Positions 19,769-29,752 of a stretch of DNA of 64,000 bases are shown in pieces; the first letter of the stretch is position 1, and each line of letters begins with the position of its first letter. The DNA comes from Pseudomonas sp. S06B 330 (GTDB lineage: Bacteria; Pseudomonadota; Gammaproteobacteria; Pseudomonadales; Pseudomonadaceae): assembly GCF_002845275.2 (NCBI RefSeq), contig NZ_CP088149.1, positions 4,460,501-4,524,500 on the forward strand. The letters are read 5' to 3'. Under the pieces are notes generated by a model. The model did no database searches and was not told the DNA's origin. It worked only from the letters and a program-made list of their open reading frames with translations. Both the position numbers and the translations under genes were made by a program.

Positions 19769-21067
19769 ATGCGCGTGATGAAGTGGAGCATGATCGCCCT
19801 GGCTGTTGCAGCCGGCGCCTCGCAGATGGCAGTAGCCTCGTCCCAAAGTGAGTCCAAGGGCTTTGTAGAAGACAGCCAACTGAACGTCAAAACTCGCATG
19901 CTGTATTTCAGCCGCGACTTCCGTAACAACGATGATCCAAAAAGCCGTTCCGAAGAGACCGGCCTGGGCTTTCTCGGCACTTACGAATCCGGCTTCACTC
20001 AAGGTGCTGTCGGTTTCGGTGTTGATGCCATTGGCATGCTTGGCCTGAAACTGGACAGCGGCAAGGGCCGTGCCGGTACCGGCCAGTTCCCTACCGGCTC
20101 CGACGGACGCTCCGAAGACTCCTTCTCCGAAGGCGGCGGTGCAGTCAAAATGCGCATCTCCGACACCGTCCTGAAATACGGCACTCAGTTCACTGCCATG
20201 CCTGTCCTGGCCACTGACGACAGCCGTCTGCTGCCAGAAACCGTTGAAGGCTTCCTGCTCACCAGCCAGGAAATCAAAGGCCTGGAACTGAATGCCGGTC
20301 ACTTCACCTCGCTCAATGCCCAGTCGCAGTCATATCACGACAGTATCGGCGGCCTTGACGAAAACCGCCAAAAGAAACCAGGCCTGACCAGTGCCGACGT
20401 TCTCGGTGGTAGCTACTCCTTCACCGACAACCTGAGCACCAGCCTCTATTACTCCAAAGTTGAAGATTACTGGCGCAAGTACTACGCCAACGTCAACTGG
20501 GCGCTGCCAATCAATGATGACCAAGGTCTGGTGTTCGACGTTAACTTTTATGACACTAAGAGCGACGGCGCTGCGCTGTATACCGCCTATGACGGCGACA
20601 AACTGGACAACCAGGCATACAGCCTGTCGGCTGCCTACAATATTGGCGCTCACACCTTCACCCTGGCTCACCAGCGTGTAACCGGCGACGGTGACTACGG
20701 TTATGGCGTCGACGGTGGCGGTACCATCTTCCTGGCCAACTCCGTGGCCCGCTCTGACTTCAACGCCGAAGACGAAAAATCCTGGCAGGCTCGCTACGAC
20801 CTGAACATGGCCAGCTACGGCGTTCCAGGCCTTAGCTTCATGACCCGTTACGTTACCGGTGAAGGCGCCAACGTCGAAGGCACCAGCAATGGTAAAGAGT
20901 GGGAACGTGACATCGAAGCCAAGTACGTCCTGCAAGAAGGCGCTGCCAAGGACCTGAGCTTCCGTATTCGCCAAGCCACCTACCGTTCCGCCGACGGCGT
21001 TTACTACGGTTCGTCATCGCTGGACGAACTGCGTCTGATCGTCGAGTACCCGCTGAGCATCCTGTAA
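19769..21067 (+). CDS. OprD-family outer-membrane porin
   Basis: 432 residues. Signal peptide cleaved near MAVAS (about residue 24). The mature protein begins with the OprD-family pattern [20 protein letters not shown] and ends [12 protein letters not shown], consistent with an 18-stranded barrel closed by the C-terminal strand. The family carries basic amino acids, small acids or peptides through narrow channels; the substrate of this one cannot be assigned. Single gene with its own terminator. Confidence 0.92.
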   Translation: MRVMKWSMIALAVAAGASQMAVASSQSESKGFVEDSQLNVKTRMLYFSRDFRNNDDPKSRSEETGLGFLGTYESGFTQGAVGFGVDAIGMLGLKLDSGKGRAGTGQFPTGSDGRSEDSFSEGGGAVKMRISDTVLKYGTQFTAMPVLATDDSRLLPETVEGFLLTSQEIKGLELNAGHFTSLNAQSQSYHDSIGGLDENRQKKPGLTSADVLGGSYSFTDNLSTSLYYSKVEDYWRKYYANVNWALPINDDQGLVFDVNFYDTKSDGAALYTAYDGDKLDNQAYSLSAAYNIGAHTFTLAHQRVTGDGDYGYGVDGGGTIFLANSVARSDFNAEDEKSWQARYDLNMASYGVPGLSFMTRYVTGEGANVEGTSNGKEWERDIEAKYVLQEGAAKDLSFRIRQATYRSADGVYYGSSSLDELRLIVEYPLSIL

Positions 21068-21099
21068 GCCCCGCGCTTTCAGTATCCCCAGTACGAAAG

Positions 21100-21123
21100 A
21101 GCCCGGCACTGCCGGGCTTTTTC
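21100..21123 (+). terminator. Terminator of the porin gene
   Basis: AGCCCGGCA-CTGCCGGGCT followed by TTTTTC on the plus strand, 33 bases after the stop. Confidence 0.85.
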
Positions 21124-21237
21124 TTGTCTCGATTCGGGCTGACAACGCCTTCGTGCTCCGGCATCCTGTACGCCACCGAATCGCCCCCGTACAATGCGGG
21201 GTCATTTAAAGTCTTAAGCAACCGACAACGGCCTACC

Positions 21238-22953
21238 ATGCGCACCAGTCAATATTTGCTCGCCACCCAGAAAGAAACCCCTTCCGACGCGGTCGTCATC
21301 AGCCACCAGCTCATGCTGCGGGCCGGCATGATCCGCAAGCTCGCATCCGGCCTTTATACCTGGCTGCCGATGGGCCTTCGGGTAATGCGCAAGGTTGAGA
21401 CCGTGGTCCGCGAAGAAATGAACGCCGCCGGCGCCCTGGAAGTGCTGATGCCGAGCATCCAGCCTGCCGAGCTGTGGCAGGAATCCGGTCGTTGGGAACA
21501 ATACGGCCCAGAGCTGCTGCGCTTGAAAGACCGCCACGGTCGTGACTTCTGCGTGGGCCCAACCCACGAAGAAGTGATCACCGACCTGGCCCGCAACGAG
21601 CTCAACAGCTATAAACAGCTGCCACTGAACATGTACCAGATCCAGACCAAGTTTCGTGACGAAATCCGTCCGCGCTTCGGCCTGATGCGTGGCCGCGAGT
21701 TCATCATGAAGGACGCCTACTCCTTCCATGCCGACCAGGCTTCCCTGCAGGAAACCTACGACCGCATGCACCTGGCCTACAGCAACATCTTTACCCGCCT
21801 GGGCCTGGACTTCCGTCCTGTGCAAGCCGACACCGGCTCGATCGGCGGTAGCTACTCCCACGAATTCCATGTACTGGCAGAGTCCGGTGAAGACGACGTG
21901 ATCTTCAGCGACAGCTCCGACTACGCCGCCAATATCGAAAAGGCCGAGGCCATTCCACGGGAAACCGTGCGCCCGGCGCCTAGCGAAGAATTGCGCCTGG
22001 TCGACACCCCGGATGCCAAGACCATTGCGCAGCTGGTGGAAAACTACAACTTGCCGGTCGAAAAGACCGTCAAGACCCTGATCGTGCACGCCGCCGAAGA
22101 AGGCAAGCTGATTGCCCTGATCGTCCGTGGCGACCACGAGCTCAACGAAATCAAGGCCGCCAACCTGGAACAGGTTGCCAGCCCGCTGGTCATGGCCACC
22201 GACGACGAACTGCGTAACGCCATTGGCGCCGGTGCCGGTTCGCTCGGCCCACTGAACCTGCCCCTGCCGTGCATCATCGACCGTTCGGTTGCACTGATGA
22301 GCGACTTCGGCATTGGTGCCAACATCGACGACAAGCACTATTTCGGCGTCAACTGGGAACGTGACCTGCCCGTTCCGCAAGTGGCCGACCTGCGCAATGT
22401 CGTAGAAGGCGACCCAAGCCCAGATGGCCAGGGTACTCTGGTGATCAAGCGCGGCATCGAAGTCGGGCACATCTTCCAGTTGGGCACCAAGTACAGCGAA
22501 GCGCTCAAGTGCCAGGTCCTGGGTGAAAACGGCAAGCCGGTGACCCTGAGCATGGGTTGCTACGGTATTGGCGTGTCCCGCGTGGTGGCTGCCGCCATCG
22601 AGCAGAACTACGACGAGAACGGCATCATCTGGAGCGACACCCTGGCGCCGTTCCAGATCGCCCTGGTACCGCTGCGCTACGAAACCGAACAGGTGCGTGA
22701 AGCCACCGACAAGCTCTACGCCGAGCTGACTGCTGCCGGATTTGAAGTGCTGCTGGACGACCGCGACAAGAAAACCAGCCCAGGCATCAAGTTCGCTGAC
22801 ATGGAACTGATCGGCATTCCACACCGGATCGTGATCAGCGACCGCGGCCTGGCTGAAGGCAACCTGGAATACAAACACCGTAAGGAGCGTGACGCACAAC
22901 CGCTGCCATTGGCCGAGGTGGTGTCCTTCCTGCAAGCTCGCATCCGCCGCTAA
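21238..22953 (+). CDS. proS: Prolyl-tRNA synthetase (bacterial type, with editing domain)
   Basis: 571 residues from [13 protein letters not shown] at 21238; the upstream extension is rejected. Class II synthetase: motif 2 [20 protein letters not shown], motif 3 [11 protein letters not shown] and a C-terminal anticodon domain. The YbaK-like editing insertion (about 225-395), which clears Ala-tRNA-Pro, is present. It is followed 18 bases later by a lipoprotein gene. Confidence 0.97.
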   Translation: MRTSQYLLATQKETPSDAVVISHQLMLRAGMIRKLASGLYTWLPMGLRVMRKVETVVREEMNAAGALEVLMPSIQPAELWQESGRWEQYGPELLRLKDRHGRDFCVGPTHEEVITDLARNELNSYKQLPLNMYQIQTKFRDEIRPRFGLMRGREFIMKDAYSFHADQASLQETYDRMHLAYSNIFTRLGLDFRPVQADTGSIGGSYSHEFHVLAESGEDDVIFSDSSDYAANIEKAEAIPRETVRPAPSEELRLVDTPDAKTIAQLVENYNLPVEKTVKTLIVHAAEEGKLIALIVRGDHELNEIKAANLEQVASPLVMATDDELRNAIGAGAGSLGPLNLPLPCIIDRSVALMSDFGIGANIDDKHYFGVNWERDLPVPQVADLRNVVEGDPSPDGQGTLVIKRGIEVGHIFQLGTKYSEALKCQVLGENGKPVTLSMGCYGIGVSRVVAAAIEQNYDENGIIWSDTLAPFQIALVPLRYETEQVREATDKLYAELTAAGFEVLLDDRDKKTSPGIKFADMELIGIPHRIVISDRGLAEGNLEYKHRKERDAQPLPLAEVVSFLQARIRR

Positions 22954-22971
22954 GCCAACGCAAGAGTAATC

Positions 22972-23925
22972 ATGTTCAAGCGAAGTACCTTTACCCTGGG
23001 GGGCGCCGCACTAAGCGGCGCCCTGTTGCTCAGCGGTTGCGCCAACCAGATGTCCCAGCGCAGCGAGCATGAGGAACGCATCGAGCGCAAGCTGCTCGAA
23101 CATAGCCTGCAGATCGATGTCGGGGACCCCAAGGTACTCGAGCTGCCGCAGCGGCGTGTGCGTATTAACGAACAGAAGAACTTCGAAGTCACTGAGTTCG
23201 AAGTCACCCGTCGTTACGATCGCTACACGCCCTACCAGCCCTGGCGGGAAGTCTACGAGATTCCGCTGGGTGCGGTGGCCGTGGTCGCCGGTGTCGGCGC
23301 CAACGTGGTCAACATCTTTGCGCTGGGCAACCTGCCCGATAGCGTCACCCGTGACTGGTTCAGCTACGGCGTCGACGGCCTCAATCCCTTTATGAACGCC
23401 CAGTCCAATGGTCGCTCCCAGCAGAACCTTGCCGGGATCACCGAGGTACAGAAGGACAAACGCCAGGAGTACACCAGCCTGCCGTGGAGTGATCGTCCGG
23501 TCGAGGTCAAGGCTGGCAAGGTCAGCCATAGCCTGACCACGGACCGCAACGGGGTATTGCTGCTGAATTTGCTCGACAGCCCCTTCTCTGAGCAGAACCT
23601 GACGCACATCGGCACCCTGCACCTGCAAGTCGCCGATGAAGACAACAATGTCCGTGGTGATGCCAGCCTGTTGATTAGCAGCAACTTGCGCAACAAGCTG
23701 GTGGAAGCCCACGACCTGATCTTCGATGATCTTGAAGATGATGAAGTCAGTCAGTGGGTGCACCGGGTCAAGCGTCTGTCGGAGTTGGGCCTGGAAGAAG
23801 AAGCCAGTGAGCTGGAACAAAGCCTGATTGAGCTCACCCGCAATGATCCTGAGCTGCAACAGGAGTTTCTGCAGTCGCTGACCAAGGATGCCGGCCGCCT
23901 GGTTGCTGATCCTGGCGTGCATTGA
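22972..23925 (+). CDS. Conserved lipoprotein of unknown function
   Basis: 317 residues. Lipobox LLSGC at about residue 23. The mature domain has a beta-rich middle part, a hydrophobic stretch (AVAVVAGVGANVVNIF, about 100-120) and an acidic helical C-terminus. It is probably anchored in the envelope. It follows proS closely in what looks like a co-transcribed pair. I do not recognise a characterised relative. Confidence 0.75.
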   Translation: MFKRSTFTLGGAALSGALLLSGCANQMSQRSEHEERIERKLLEHSLQIDVGDPKVLELPQRRVRINEQKNFEVTEFEVTRRYDRYTPYQPWREVYEIPLGAVAVVAGVGANVVNIFALGNLPDSVTRDWFSYGVDGLNPFMNAQSNGRSQQNLAGITEVQKDKRQEYTSLPWSDRPVEVKAGKVSHSLTTDRNGVLLLNLLDSPFSEQNLTHIGTLHLQVADEDNNVRGDASLLISSNLRNKLVEAHDLIFDDLEDDEVSQWVHRVKRLSELGLEEEASELEQSLIELTRNDPELQQEFLQSLTKDAGRLVADPGVH

Positions 23926-23949
23926 TTACTGAACATCGATCCGTTGTAG

Positions 23950-23968
23950 GCGCCAGCCTTGCTGGCGC
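23950..23968. terminator. Hairpin between the lipoprotein gene and dinB
   Basis: Perfect stem GCGCCAGC/GCTGGCGC with a three-base loop between two convergent genes. T-runs are lacking, so it may be a REP-type remnant or a weak terminator. Confidence 0.45.
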
Positions 23969-23991
23969 TGGGATCGCCCCAGGGTCAGGTC

Positions 23992-25056
23992 TCAATCGCG
24001 ACTAAACAGCTCCAGCTGTTCATGGCCACCCCGCAAATCCTGCAAACGCACACCAATCCCCAACAACCGTACCGGTTTGCTGCCCCGGGCAAACGCCTGG
24101 CTGAGCAATAACTGGTAACTGCCCAAGTCGCGTCCGGCACCGGCCTGTTCCAGAGTCGTCTGGGTAAAGTCGTGAAACTTCACTTTGACGAAGGGCTTGC
24201 CCGGTCGGTAACTGTCATCGATACGCGCCATTCGTCCCGCCAGGGTTTCCATCAGTTCCGGTAGTTTTTCCAGGCAACTGGCCAGGTCAGGCAGATCCGT
24301 GTCGTAGGTGTTTTCCACACTGACCGACTGACGACGGCTGTCATTGTGCACCACGCGATCATCGATACCCCGCGCCAGCCCCCACAGCCGTTCGCCAAAG
24401 CTGCCAAATTCGCGTGCCAACGCCAACCGACTCCAGTCGCGCAGCTCCAGGCAGTGGGTGATACCCAGGCGCCCGAGCTTGTCGGCGGTTACCTTCCCCA
24501 CACCGTGCAACTTGCTGACCGGCAGCGCGGCAACAAAGGCTTCGACTTCATTGGGGGTGATCACAAACAAGCCATTGGGTTTACGCCAGTCACTGGCGAT
24601 CTTGGCCAGGAACTTGTTCGGTGCCACCCCAGCCGACACCGTGATATGCAGTTGCTGGGCTACCCGACGGCGAATATCGGCGGCTATGCGCGTGGCACTG
24701 CCGGCGAACCAGGAGCTGTCGGAAACATCCAGGTAGGCTTCGTCCAGCGACAACGGCTCGATCAGGTCGGTGTAATCGCGAAAGATCGTGTGAATTTCCC
24801 GAGATGCTTCTTTATAAGCATCCATACGTGGCTTGACGATCAACAAATCGGGGCACAGGTGAAGTGCATGTCGGGACGACATCGCCGAACGCACCCCATA
24901 CGCCCGAGCCTCGTAGTTGCAGGTAGCAATGACGCCACGCCGCTCAGCCGAGCCCCCTACCGCCAGCGGCCGTCCAGCCAGGCGCGGGTCGTCACGCATT
25001 TCAATAGCGGCGTAGAAGCAATCGCAATCAATATGGATGATCTTGCGCTGGGACAT
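23992..25056 (-). CDS. dinB: DNA polymerase IV
   Basis: 354 residues from MSQRKIIHID at 25056. Y-family polymerase: IDCDCFYAAIEM and SLDEAYLDVS carry the catalytic Asp/Glu residues, helix-hairpin-helix VGKVTADKLG follows, and the C-terminal clamp-binding tail QLELFSRD is intact. Error-prone translesion synthesis; usually SOS controlled, though I see no clear LexA site just upstream. Confidence 0.96.
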   Translation of the reverse strand: MSQRKIIHIDCDCFYAAIEMRDDPRLAGRPLAVGGSAERRGVIATCNYEARAYGVRSAMSSRHALHLCPDLLIVKPRMDAYKEASREIHTIFRDYTDLIEPLSLDEAYLDVSDSSWFAGSATRIAADIRRRVAQQLHITVSAGVAPNKFLAKIASDWRKPNGLFVITPNEVEAFVAALPVSKLHGVGKVTADKLGRLGITHCLELRDWSRLALAREFGSFGERLWGLARGIDDRVVHNDSRRQSVSVENTYDTDLPDLASCLEKLPELMETLAGRMARIDDSYRPGKPFVKVKFHDFTQTTLEQAGAGRDLGSYQLLLSQAFARGSKPVRLLGIGVRLQDLRGGHEQLELFSRD

Positions 25057-25236
25057 CGGCAACCGTTGGTAGAGATGAACAATCGTGTAGGCAGTATCTC
25101 ATTCCACCGCGCCTGCGCACCACAAGCACTGGATAAACATCCACGCCTTTACCCTCAATCCCCAGCACAGCTACCCTGCGGGGCTAATGGGAAGCGCTAA
25201 GCATTTGAACAAAAAAGGATTTCTTAAAATGAGCGC

Positions 25237-25264
25237 TTGACACCCCAGCGCAAAACTGTAGAAT
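25237..25264 (+). promoter_or_regulatory. Promoter of first initiator tRNA
   Basis: -35 TTGACA at 25237 and -10 TAGAAT at 25259 with a 16-base spacer, ending 12 bases before the tRNA. Confidence 0.85.
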
Positions 25265-25276
25265 TCATCTCACAGG

Positions 25277-25353
<77 letters not shown>

Positions 25354-25361
25354 GATTAAGA

Positions 25362-25389
25362 AAAGGCCACTCTTCGGAGTGGCCTTTTT
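25362..25389 (+). terminator. Terminator of initiator tRNA copy 1
   Basis: AAAGGCCACTC-TTCG-GAGTGGCCTTTTTC: long stem with a stable tetraloop and a T-run, nine bases past the tRNA. Confidence 0.9.
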
Positions 25390-25444
25390 CTTTGCCTGAA
25401 ATAAGTACTCAGGCATAAATTTATTGAAAATCAATAATTAAGCG

Positions 25445-25472
25445 TTGACAGCCTAGTCAAACGCTGTAGAAT
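25445..25472 (+). promoter_or_regulatory. Promoter of second initiator tRNA
   Basis: -35 TTGACA at 25445 and -10 TAGAAT at 25467 with a 16-base spacer: same elements and geometry as copy 1. Confidence 0.85.
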
Positions 25473-25484
25473 CCGCCCCACAGA

Positions 25485-25561
<77 letters not shown>

Positions 25562-25570
25562 AACAACAGA

Positions 25571-25600
25571 AAAGGCCACTTTGAAAAAAGTGGCCTTTTT
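25571..25600 (+). terminator. Terminator of initiator tRNA copy 2
   Basis: AAAGGCCACTTT...AAAGTGGCCTTTTTT stem-loop with a T-run, ten bases past the tRNA. Confidence 0.9.
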
Positions 25601-25771
25601 TGCATCTGCAATTCGGTCATCCCCCTCCCCCAGCCCGCGCGGCAATATGAATTTTGTTTAACTATCCTCTAGGCAGGCAGCGGCCCGATCATAGGCGCCA
25701 CTACTCTCCATAGGGATTGCTACCTTGGCTGGATACTTTCCTCCTGGCGTGCACCATCAACGAGGTGCTTG

Positions 25772-28414
25772 ATGCGCAGCCAGAGATCCGAAACAGAAGC
25801 GCCCGTTACCTCCGCTTTGCCCAACGCCGCCCAGCATTTGCGCTGGATTGACCGCTTGAGCCGCTACCGTCAGCCCATCAGCCTGGCCGTGACCTTGCTG
25901 CTGTTCACCATTGCCCTGATCGCCTGTCGCCATCTGCTCAGCGAACTGGACATCTATGTACTGCATGACTCGTTGCTCGCTGTACCGCCCGCAGCCCTGA
26001 CCGGCGCAGTTCTGACCACCGTCGTCGGCTTCATCATCCTGCTTGGTTACGAATGGTCAGCCAGTCGCTATGCCGGCGTTCAATTGCCGCTACAGACCTT
26101 GGCCATGGGTGGGTTCAGCGCGTTCGCCATTGGTAACGCCATAGGCCTGTCGCTCCTTTCCGGTGGCTCGGTACGCTACCGGCTGTATGCCCGCCAGGGT
26201 GTTGCTGCCGCTGAAGTTGCACGCATGACCCTGTTCGCCAGCCTTTCGCTGGGCTGTGCGCTGCCGCCGCTAGCAGCCTTGGCAACCTTGAGCAACTTGT
26301 CGGCGGCAGCGGCAGCGCTGCATCTTCCCCAAGCACTGCTGGCAGCTATAGCCCTGGCTGTACTGGGCCTGGCACTGCTGTTGATGTACGGCCTGTACCG
26401 TCGCCGCCTGCCGGAGCAACCCCTGGCAGACAATCTACTGGTGCGCATCGGGCGCCGCACCCTGCGCCTGCCTGGAGCACGCCTGACTTTCCTGCAATTG
26501 CTGATTACTGCGCTGGATGTTGCGGCAGCGGCGACCGTGCTGTACCTCCTGCTACCGGATGCGCCGCCCTTCGGCGCCTTCCTACTGGTGTACCTACTGG
26601 CCCTTGCTGCGGGTGTACTTAGCCATGTGCCCGGCGGCGTCGGGGTGTTCGAGGCAGTCCTGCTGGCGGCCTTTGCCGATCAGCTGGGCGCGGCGCCGCT
26701 GGCTGCCGCCCTGCTGCTCTATCGCCTGATCTATGTAGTGCTTCCGCTGCTGCTGGCTTGCGCCCTATTGCTGGCCAGTGAGGCACGGCGCTTCATCCTT
26801 GCCCGTCAGGCTATCAGGGCCGCGTCTGGATTGGCGGCGCCGGTACTGGCCGTCCTGGTGTTTCTCTCCGGTGTCGTACTGTTGTTTTCCGGAGCAACCC
26901 CGGAGATCGACGAGCGCCTGCAACACCTGGGCTTTCTGATCCCTCATCGGTTGATCGACGCATCGCATTTCGGCGCCAGCCTGATTGGCGTGCTATGCCT
27001 GTTGCTGGCTCAAGGCCTGCGCCGACGCCTGTCCGCCGCCTGGATGCTGACGACCATCTTGCTGCTGGTTGGCGCCCTACTCTCGCTGCTCAAGGGGTTT
27101 GACTGGGAAGAGGCCAGCATCTTGACCTTCACGGCCTGCCTGCTGGCCCTGTTCCGCCGCTCCTTCTACCGCCCCAGTCGCCTGCTGGAGCTGCCCTTCT
27201 CGCCGGTCTATCTGGCCGCCAGCGCCTGTGTTCTGGGAGCATCGATCTGGTTGCTGCTGTTCGCCTATCAGGACGTGCCCTATAGCCATCAACTCTGGTG
27301 GCAGTTCACCCTGGATGCCGACGCCCCGCGCGGCCTGCGCTCAGCCTTGGGGAGTGCGGTATTGCTGGTGGCAGTGGCCCTGACGTGGTTGTTACGCACC
27401 GCACGCCCGGTGATTCACCTACCGAACGCGCAAGAACTGCAACGAGCCAGCGTGATCCTGCAGGCTTCCGACCAACCGGATGGCGGTCTGGCGCTGACCG
27501 GCGACAAGGCCTTGCTGTTTCATCCCGATGGCGATGCCTTCCTGATGTACGCCCATCGCGGCCGCAGCCTGGTCGCGCTGTACGATCCGATCGGCCCGGC
27601 ACAAAAGCGAGCCGAGATGATCTGGCAGTTTCGCGACCTGTGTGATGTGCACCACGCTCGACCAGTGTTCTACCAGGTGCGCGCAGAGAACCTGCCGTTC
27701 TACATGGACATCGGCCTGACGGCGATCAAGCTCGGCGAAGAGGCACGGGTCGACCTCAAGCGCTTCGACCTGGACGCCAAGGGCAAAGAGATGAAGGACC
27801 TGCGCTACACCTGGAATCGGGGTGGCCGCGATGGCTTGAGCCTGGAAGTGCATGAACCGGGACAAGCGCCCCTTGATGAACTCAAGGTCATTTCCGATGC
27901 CTGGCTCAGTGGCAAGAACGTCCGCGAGAAAGGCTTCTCCTTGGGCCGCTTCAGCCCCGAGTACCTACAACACTTTCGCATCGCCCTGATTCGCTTCGAA
28001 GGGCGCCCGGTAGCCTTTGCCAACTTGCTGGAAACCCATAGCCGAGAGCTTGCCAGCCTCGACCTGATGCGCGCCCACCCACAAGCACCGAAGCTGACCA
28101 TGGAGTTCATGATGATCGGCTTGATCCAGCACTATAAAAGTCAGGCTTACACCCGCTTCAGCCTGGGCATGGTGCCACTTTCCGGCCTGCAACCCCGCCG
28201 TGGTGCGCCGTTGACCCAACGCTTGGGCTCGATGGTGTTCCAGCGTGGCGAGCAGCTCTATAACTTTCAGGGCCTGCGCCGGTTCAAAGACAAGTTCCAG
28301 CCGGACTGGGAACCCCGCTACATGGCTGTGCCCGCCGGACTCGATCCACTGGTGGCACTGGCTGACACCGCCGCCCTGATCGCAGGCGGCCTGACCGGAC
28401 TGGTGAAACGCTGA
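25772..28414 (+). CDS. mprF: Bifunctional phosphatidylglycerol aminoacyltransferase/flippase (MprF)
   Basis: 880 residues from the ATG at 25772 (GAGG upstream). The N-terminal two thirds is polytopic membrane (about 14 hydrophobic segments between 40 and 535), the flippase part. The C-terminal DUF2156/GNAT-like domain (about 555-870) transfers the amino acid from aminoacyl-tRNA to phosphatidylglycerol. The P. aeruginosa homologue makes alanyl-PG, many others lysyl-PG; the specificity here is not readable. It changes membrane charge and resistance to cationic peptides. The stop overlaps the next start by one base. Confidence 0.94.
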   Translation: MRSQRSETEAPVTSALPNAAQHLRWIDRLSRYRQPISLAVTLLLFTIALIACRHLLSELDIYVLHDSLLAVPPAALTGAVLTTVVGFIILLGYEWSASRYAGVQLPLQTLAMGGFSAFAIGNAIGLSLLSGGSVRYRLYARQGVAAAEVARMTLFASLSLGCALPPLAALATLSNLSAAAAALHLPQALLAAIALAVLGLALLLMYGLYRRRLPEQPLADNLLVRIGRRTLRLPGARLTFLQLLITALDVAAAATVLYLLLPDAPPFGAFLLVYLLALAAGVLSHVPGGVGVFEAVLLAAFADQLGAAPLAAALLLYRLIYVVLPLLLACALLLASEARRFILARQAIRAASGLAAPVLAVLVFLSGVVLLFSGATPEIDERLQHLGFLIPHRLIDASHFGASLIGVLCLLLAQGLRRRLSAAWMLTTILLLVGALLSLLKGFDWEEASILTFTACLLALFRRSFYRPSRLLELPFSPVYLAASACVLGASIWLLLFAYQDVPYSHQLWWQFTLDADAPRGLRSALGSAVLLVAVALTWLLRTARPVIHLPNAQELQRASVILQASDQPDGGLALTGDKALLFHPDGDAFLMYAHRGRSLVALYDPIGPAQKRAEMIWQFRDLCDVHHARPVFYQVRAENLPFYMDIGLTAIKLGEEARVDLKRFDLDAKGKEMKDLRYTWNRGGRDGLSLEVHEPGQAPLDELKVISDAWLSGKNVREKGFSLGRFSPEYLQHFRIALIRFEGRPVAFANLLETHSRELASLDLMRAHPQAPKLTMEFMMIGLIQHYKSQAYTRFSLGMVPLSGLQPRRGAPLTQRLGSMVFQRGEQLYNFQGLRRFKDKFQPDWEPRYMAVPAGLDPLVALADTAALIAGGLTGLVKR

Positions 28415-29709
28415 TGATTCGACGCTACTGGCTGCACCTGCTGGCGGCCCTTCTACTGGCTCTACTGGCTGGGGCCTTGGGCTTCTGGCTGTGGACCCGC
28501 CCCGCACCTGAGGCGCGCCTGGAACACCTGACCCTGGACGATGGCAGCAGCCTGACCCGGGTGACCCCTGGCACCCACCCCAAAGCACGGGTAGCCGTTG
28601 CCGTGCTGCAAGATCAGGCGCTGACCGACAAGCAACTGCTGAACCTGAGCCAAAGCAGTGAGGCGCAAATGGTCCAGGTGATCCTGCCGCCCACCGATTG
28701 CACCTTGCAACACACCGCCTTGAACCATGCCCTGCAACAACTGCAAGGCCCGGCGACCCTGGTTGCCGGTATCGGCCCAGGTGCCGCCCAGGCCTGGGAA
28801 TGGCTGGCCACCCAGACAGACGACAAGGCCCAGGCTATCTCGGTGGATTTCAGTGTCGAGCGTCCCGGTTGCACCACAGCGCTGCCCAAGTCGGCGACCC
28901 ACGGCCACTGGAACGTGGCCTGGAATGACAACCCCGATGACGCCAGTGCGGCATTTGTTCGAGACCAAGCCAATGCTGAGACCAGCATCAGCGATTACGA
29001 CATTCATTTGCCGCAAGTACTCAAAGCTCAGCTGAGCCAAGCCTTGCTGGGCGAAGAAGGTAACGCCTTGAGCATCCCAGTGGTTGAAGTGCCGGCCGGG
29101 CAGACCACCGATACCGTGACCCTGTTTCTCTCCGGTGATGGCGGCTGGCGCGATTTGGACCGCGATGTGGCTGGTGAAATGGCCAAGCTTGGCTATCCGG
29201 TGGTCGGCATCGACACCTTGCGCTACTACTGGCAACACAAGACACCGGAACAAAGTGCCGTCGACCTGTCGGAACTAATGCAGCACTACCGGCAGAAATG
29301 GGGCACCAAGCGCTTTGTGCTGACCGGCTATTCGTTCGGCGCCGATGTCTTGCCCGCTATCTATAACCGCCTGCCCGCCGAAGACCAGAAGCGTATCGAC
29401 GCCGTTATCCTGCTGGCCTTTGCCCGCAGTGGCAGCTTTGAGATCGAGGTTGAAGGCTGGCTAGGCAATGCCGGCAAAGAAGCGCCTACCGGGCCGGAAA
29501 TGGCCAAACTGCCGGCAGCGAAAGTGGTGTGCATCTATGGCGAGGAAGAGGCTGATGAAAGCGGCTGCACGGATCACACGGCGGTTGGCGAGCGGCTGAA
29601 GCTGCCGGGTGGACATCACTTCGACGAAAACTACCCGGCCTTGGCCAAGCGCTTGATCGGTGATATCGAGAGTCGCCAGGGCAAGACCAGCGTTGCCGAG
29701 CAGAACTGA
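28414..29709 (+). CDS. acvB: AcvB/VirJ-family aminoacyl-phosphatidylglycerol hydrolase
   Basis: 431 residues. An N-terminal signal or anchor (HLLAALLLALLAGALGFWLW) sends it to the periplasm. The C-terminal VirJ domain (about 225-425) is an alpha/beta hydrolase with SGDGGWRDLD and nucleophile elbow GYSFGAD. Relatives in Agrobacterium (AcvB) and P. aeruginosa hydrolyse lysyl- or alanyl-PG. The one-base overlap with mprF (TGATG) means synthase and hydrolase are translationally coupled. Confidence 0.9.
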   Translation: MIRRYWLHLLAALLLALLAGALGFWLWTRPAPEARLEHLTLDDGSSLTRVTPGTHPKARVAVAVLQDQALTDKQLLNLSQSSEAQMVQVILPPTDCTLQHTALNHALQQLQGPATLVAGIGPGAAQAWEWLATQTDDKAQAISVDFSVERPGCTTALPKSATHGHWNVAWNDNPDDASAAFVRDQANAETSISDYDIHLPQVLKAQLSQALLGEEGNALSIPVVEVPAGQTTDTVTLFLSGDGGWRDLDRDVAGEMAKLGYPVVGIDTLRYYWQHKTPEQSAVDLSELMQHYRQKWGTKRFVLTGYSFGADVLPAIYNRLPAEDQKRIDAVILLAFARSGSFEIEVEGWLGNAGKEAPTGPEMAKLPAAKVVCIYGEEEADESGCTDHTAVGERLKLPGGHHFDENYPALAKRLIGDIESRQGKTSVAEQN

Positions 29710-29714
29710 CACAT

Positions 29715-29750
29715 TCCGGTGGGAGCCGCGCCACGACGGCTCCCACCGGA
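29715..29750. terminator. Perfect hairpin between convergent acvB and kup
   Basis: 14-base perfect arms TCCGGTGGGAGCCG and CGGCTCCCACCGGA with an eight-base loop, 5 bases after acvB and 2 bases before the kup stop. No T-run, but its position fits a shared terminator or a REP-type element. Confidence 0.6.
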
Positions 29751-29752
29751 CA

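Noticed and set aside
19325..20302. 325-codon minus-strand frame spanning the porin 5' region and signal peptide
   Set aside because: It overlaps most of the porin N-terminus, has no recognisable domain, and its upstream half is in low-complexity regulatory DNA.
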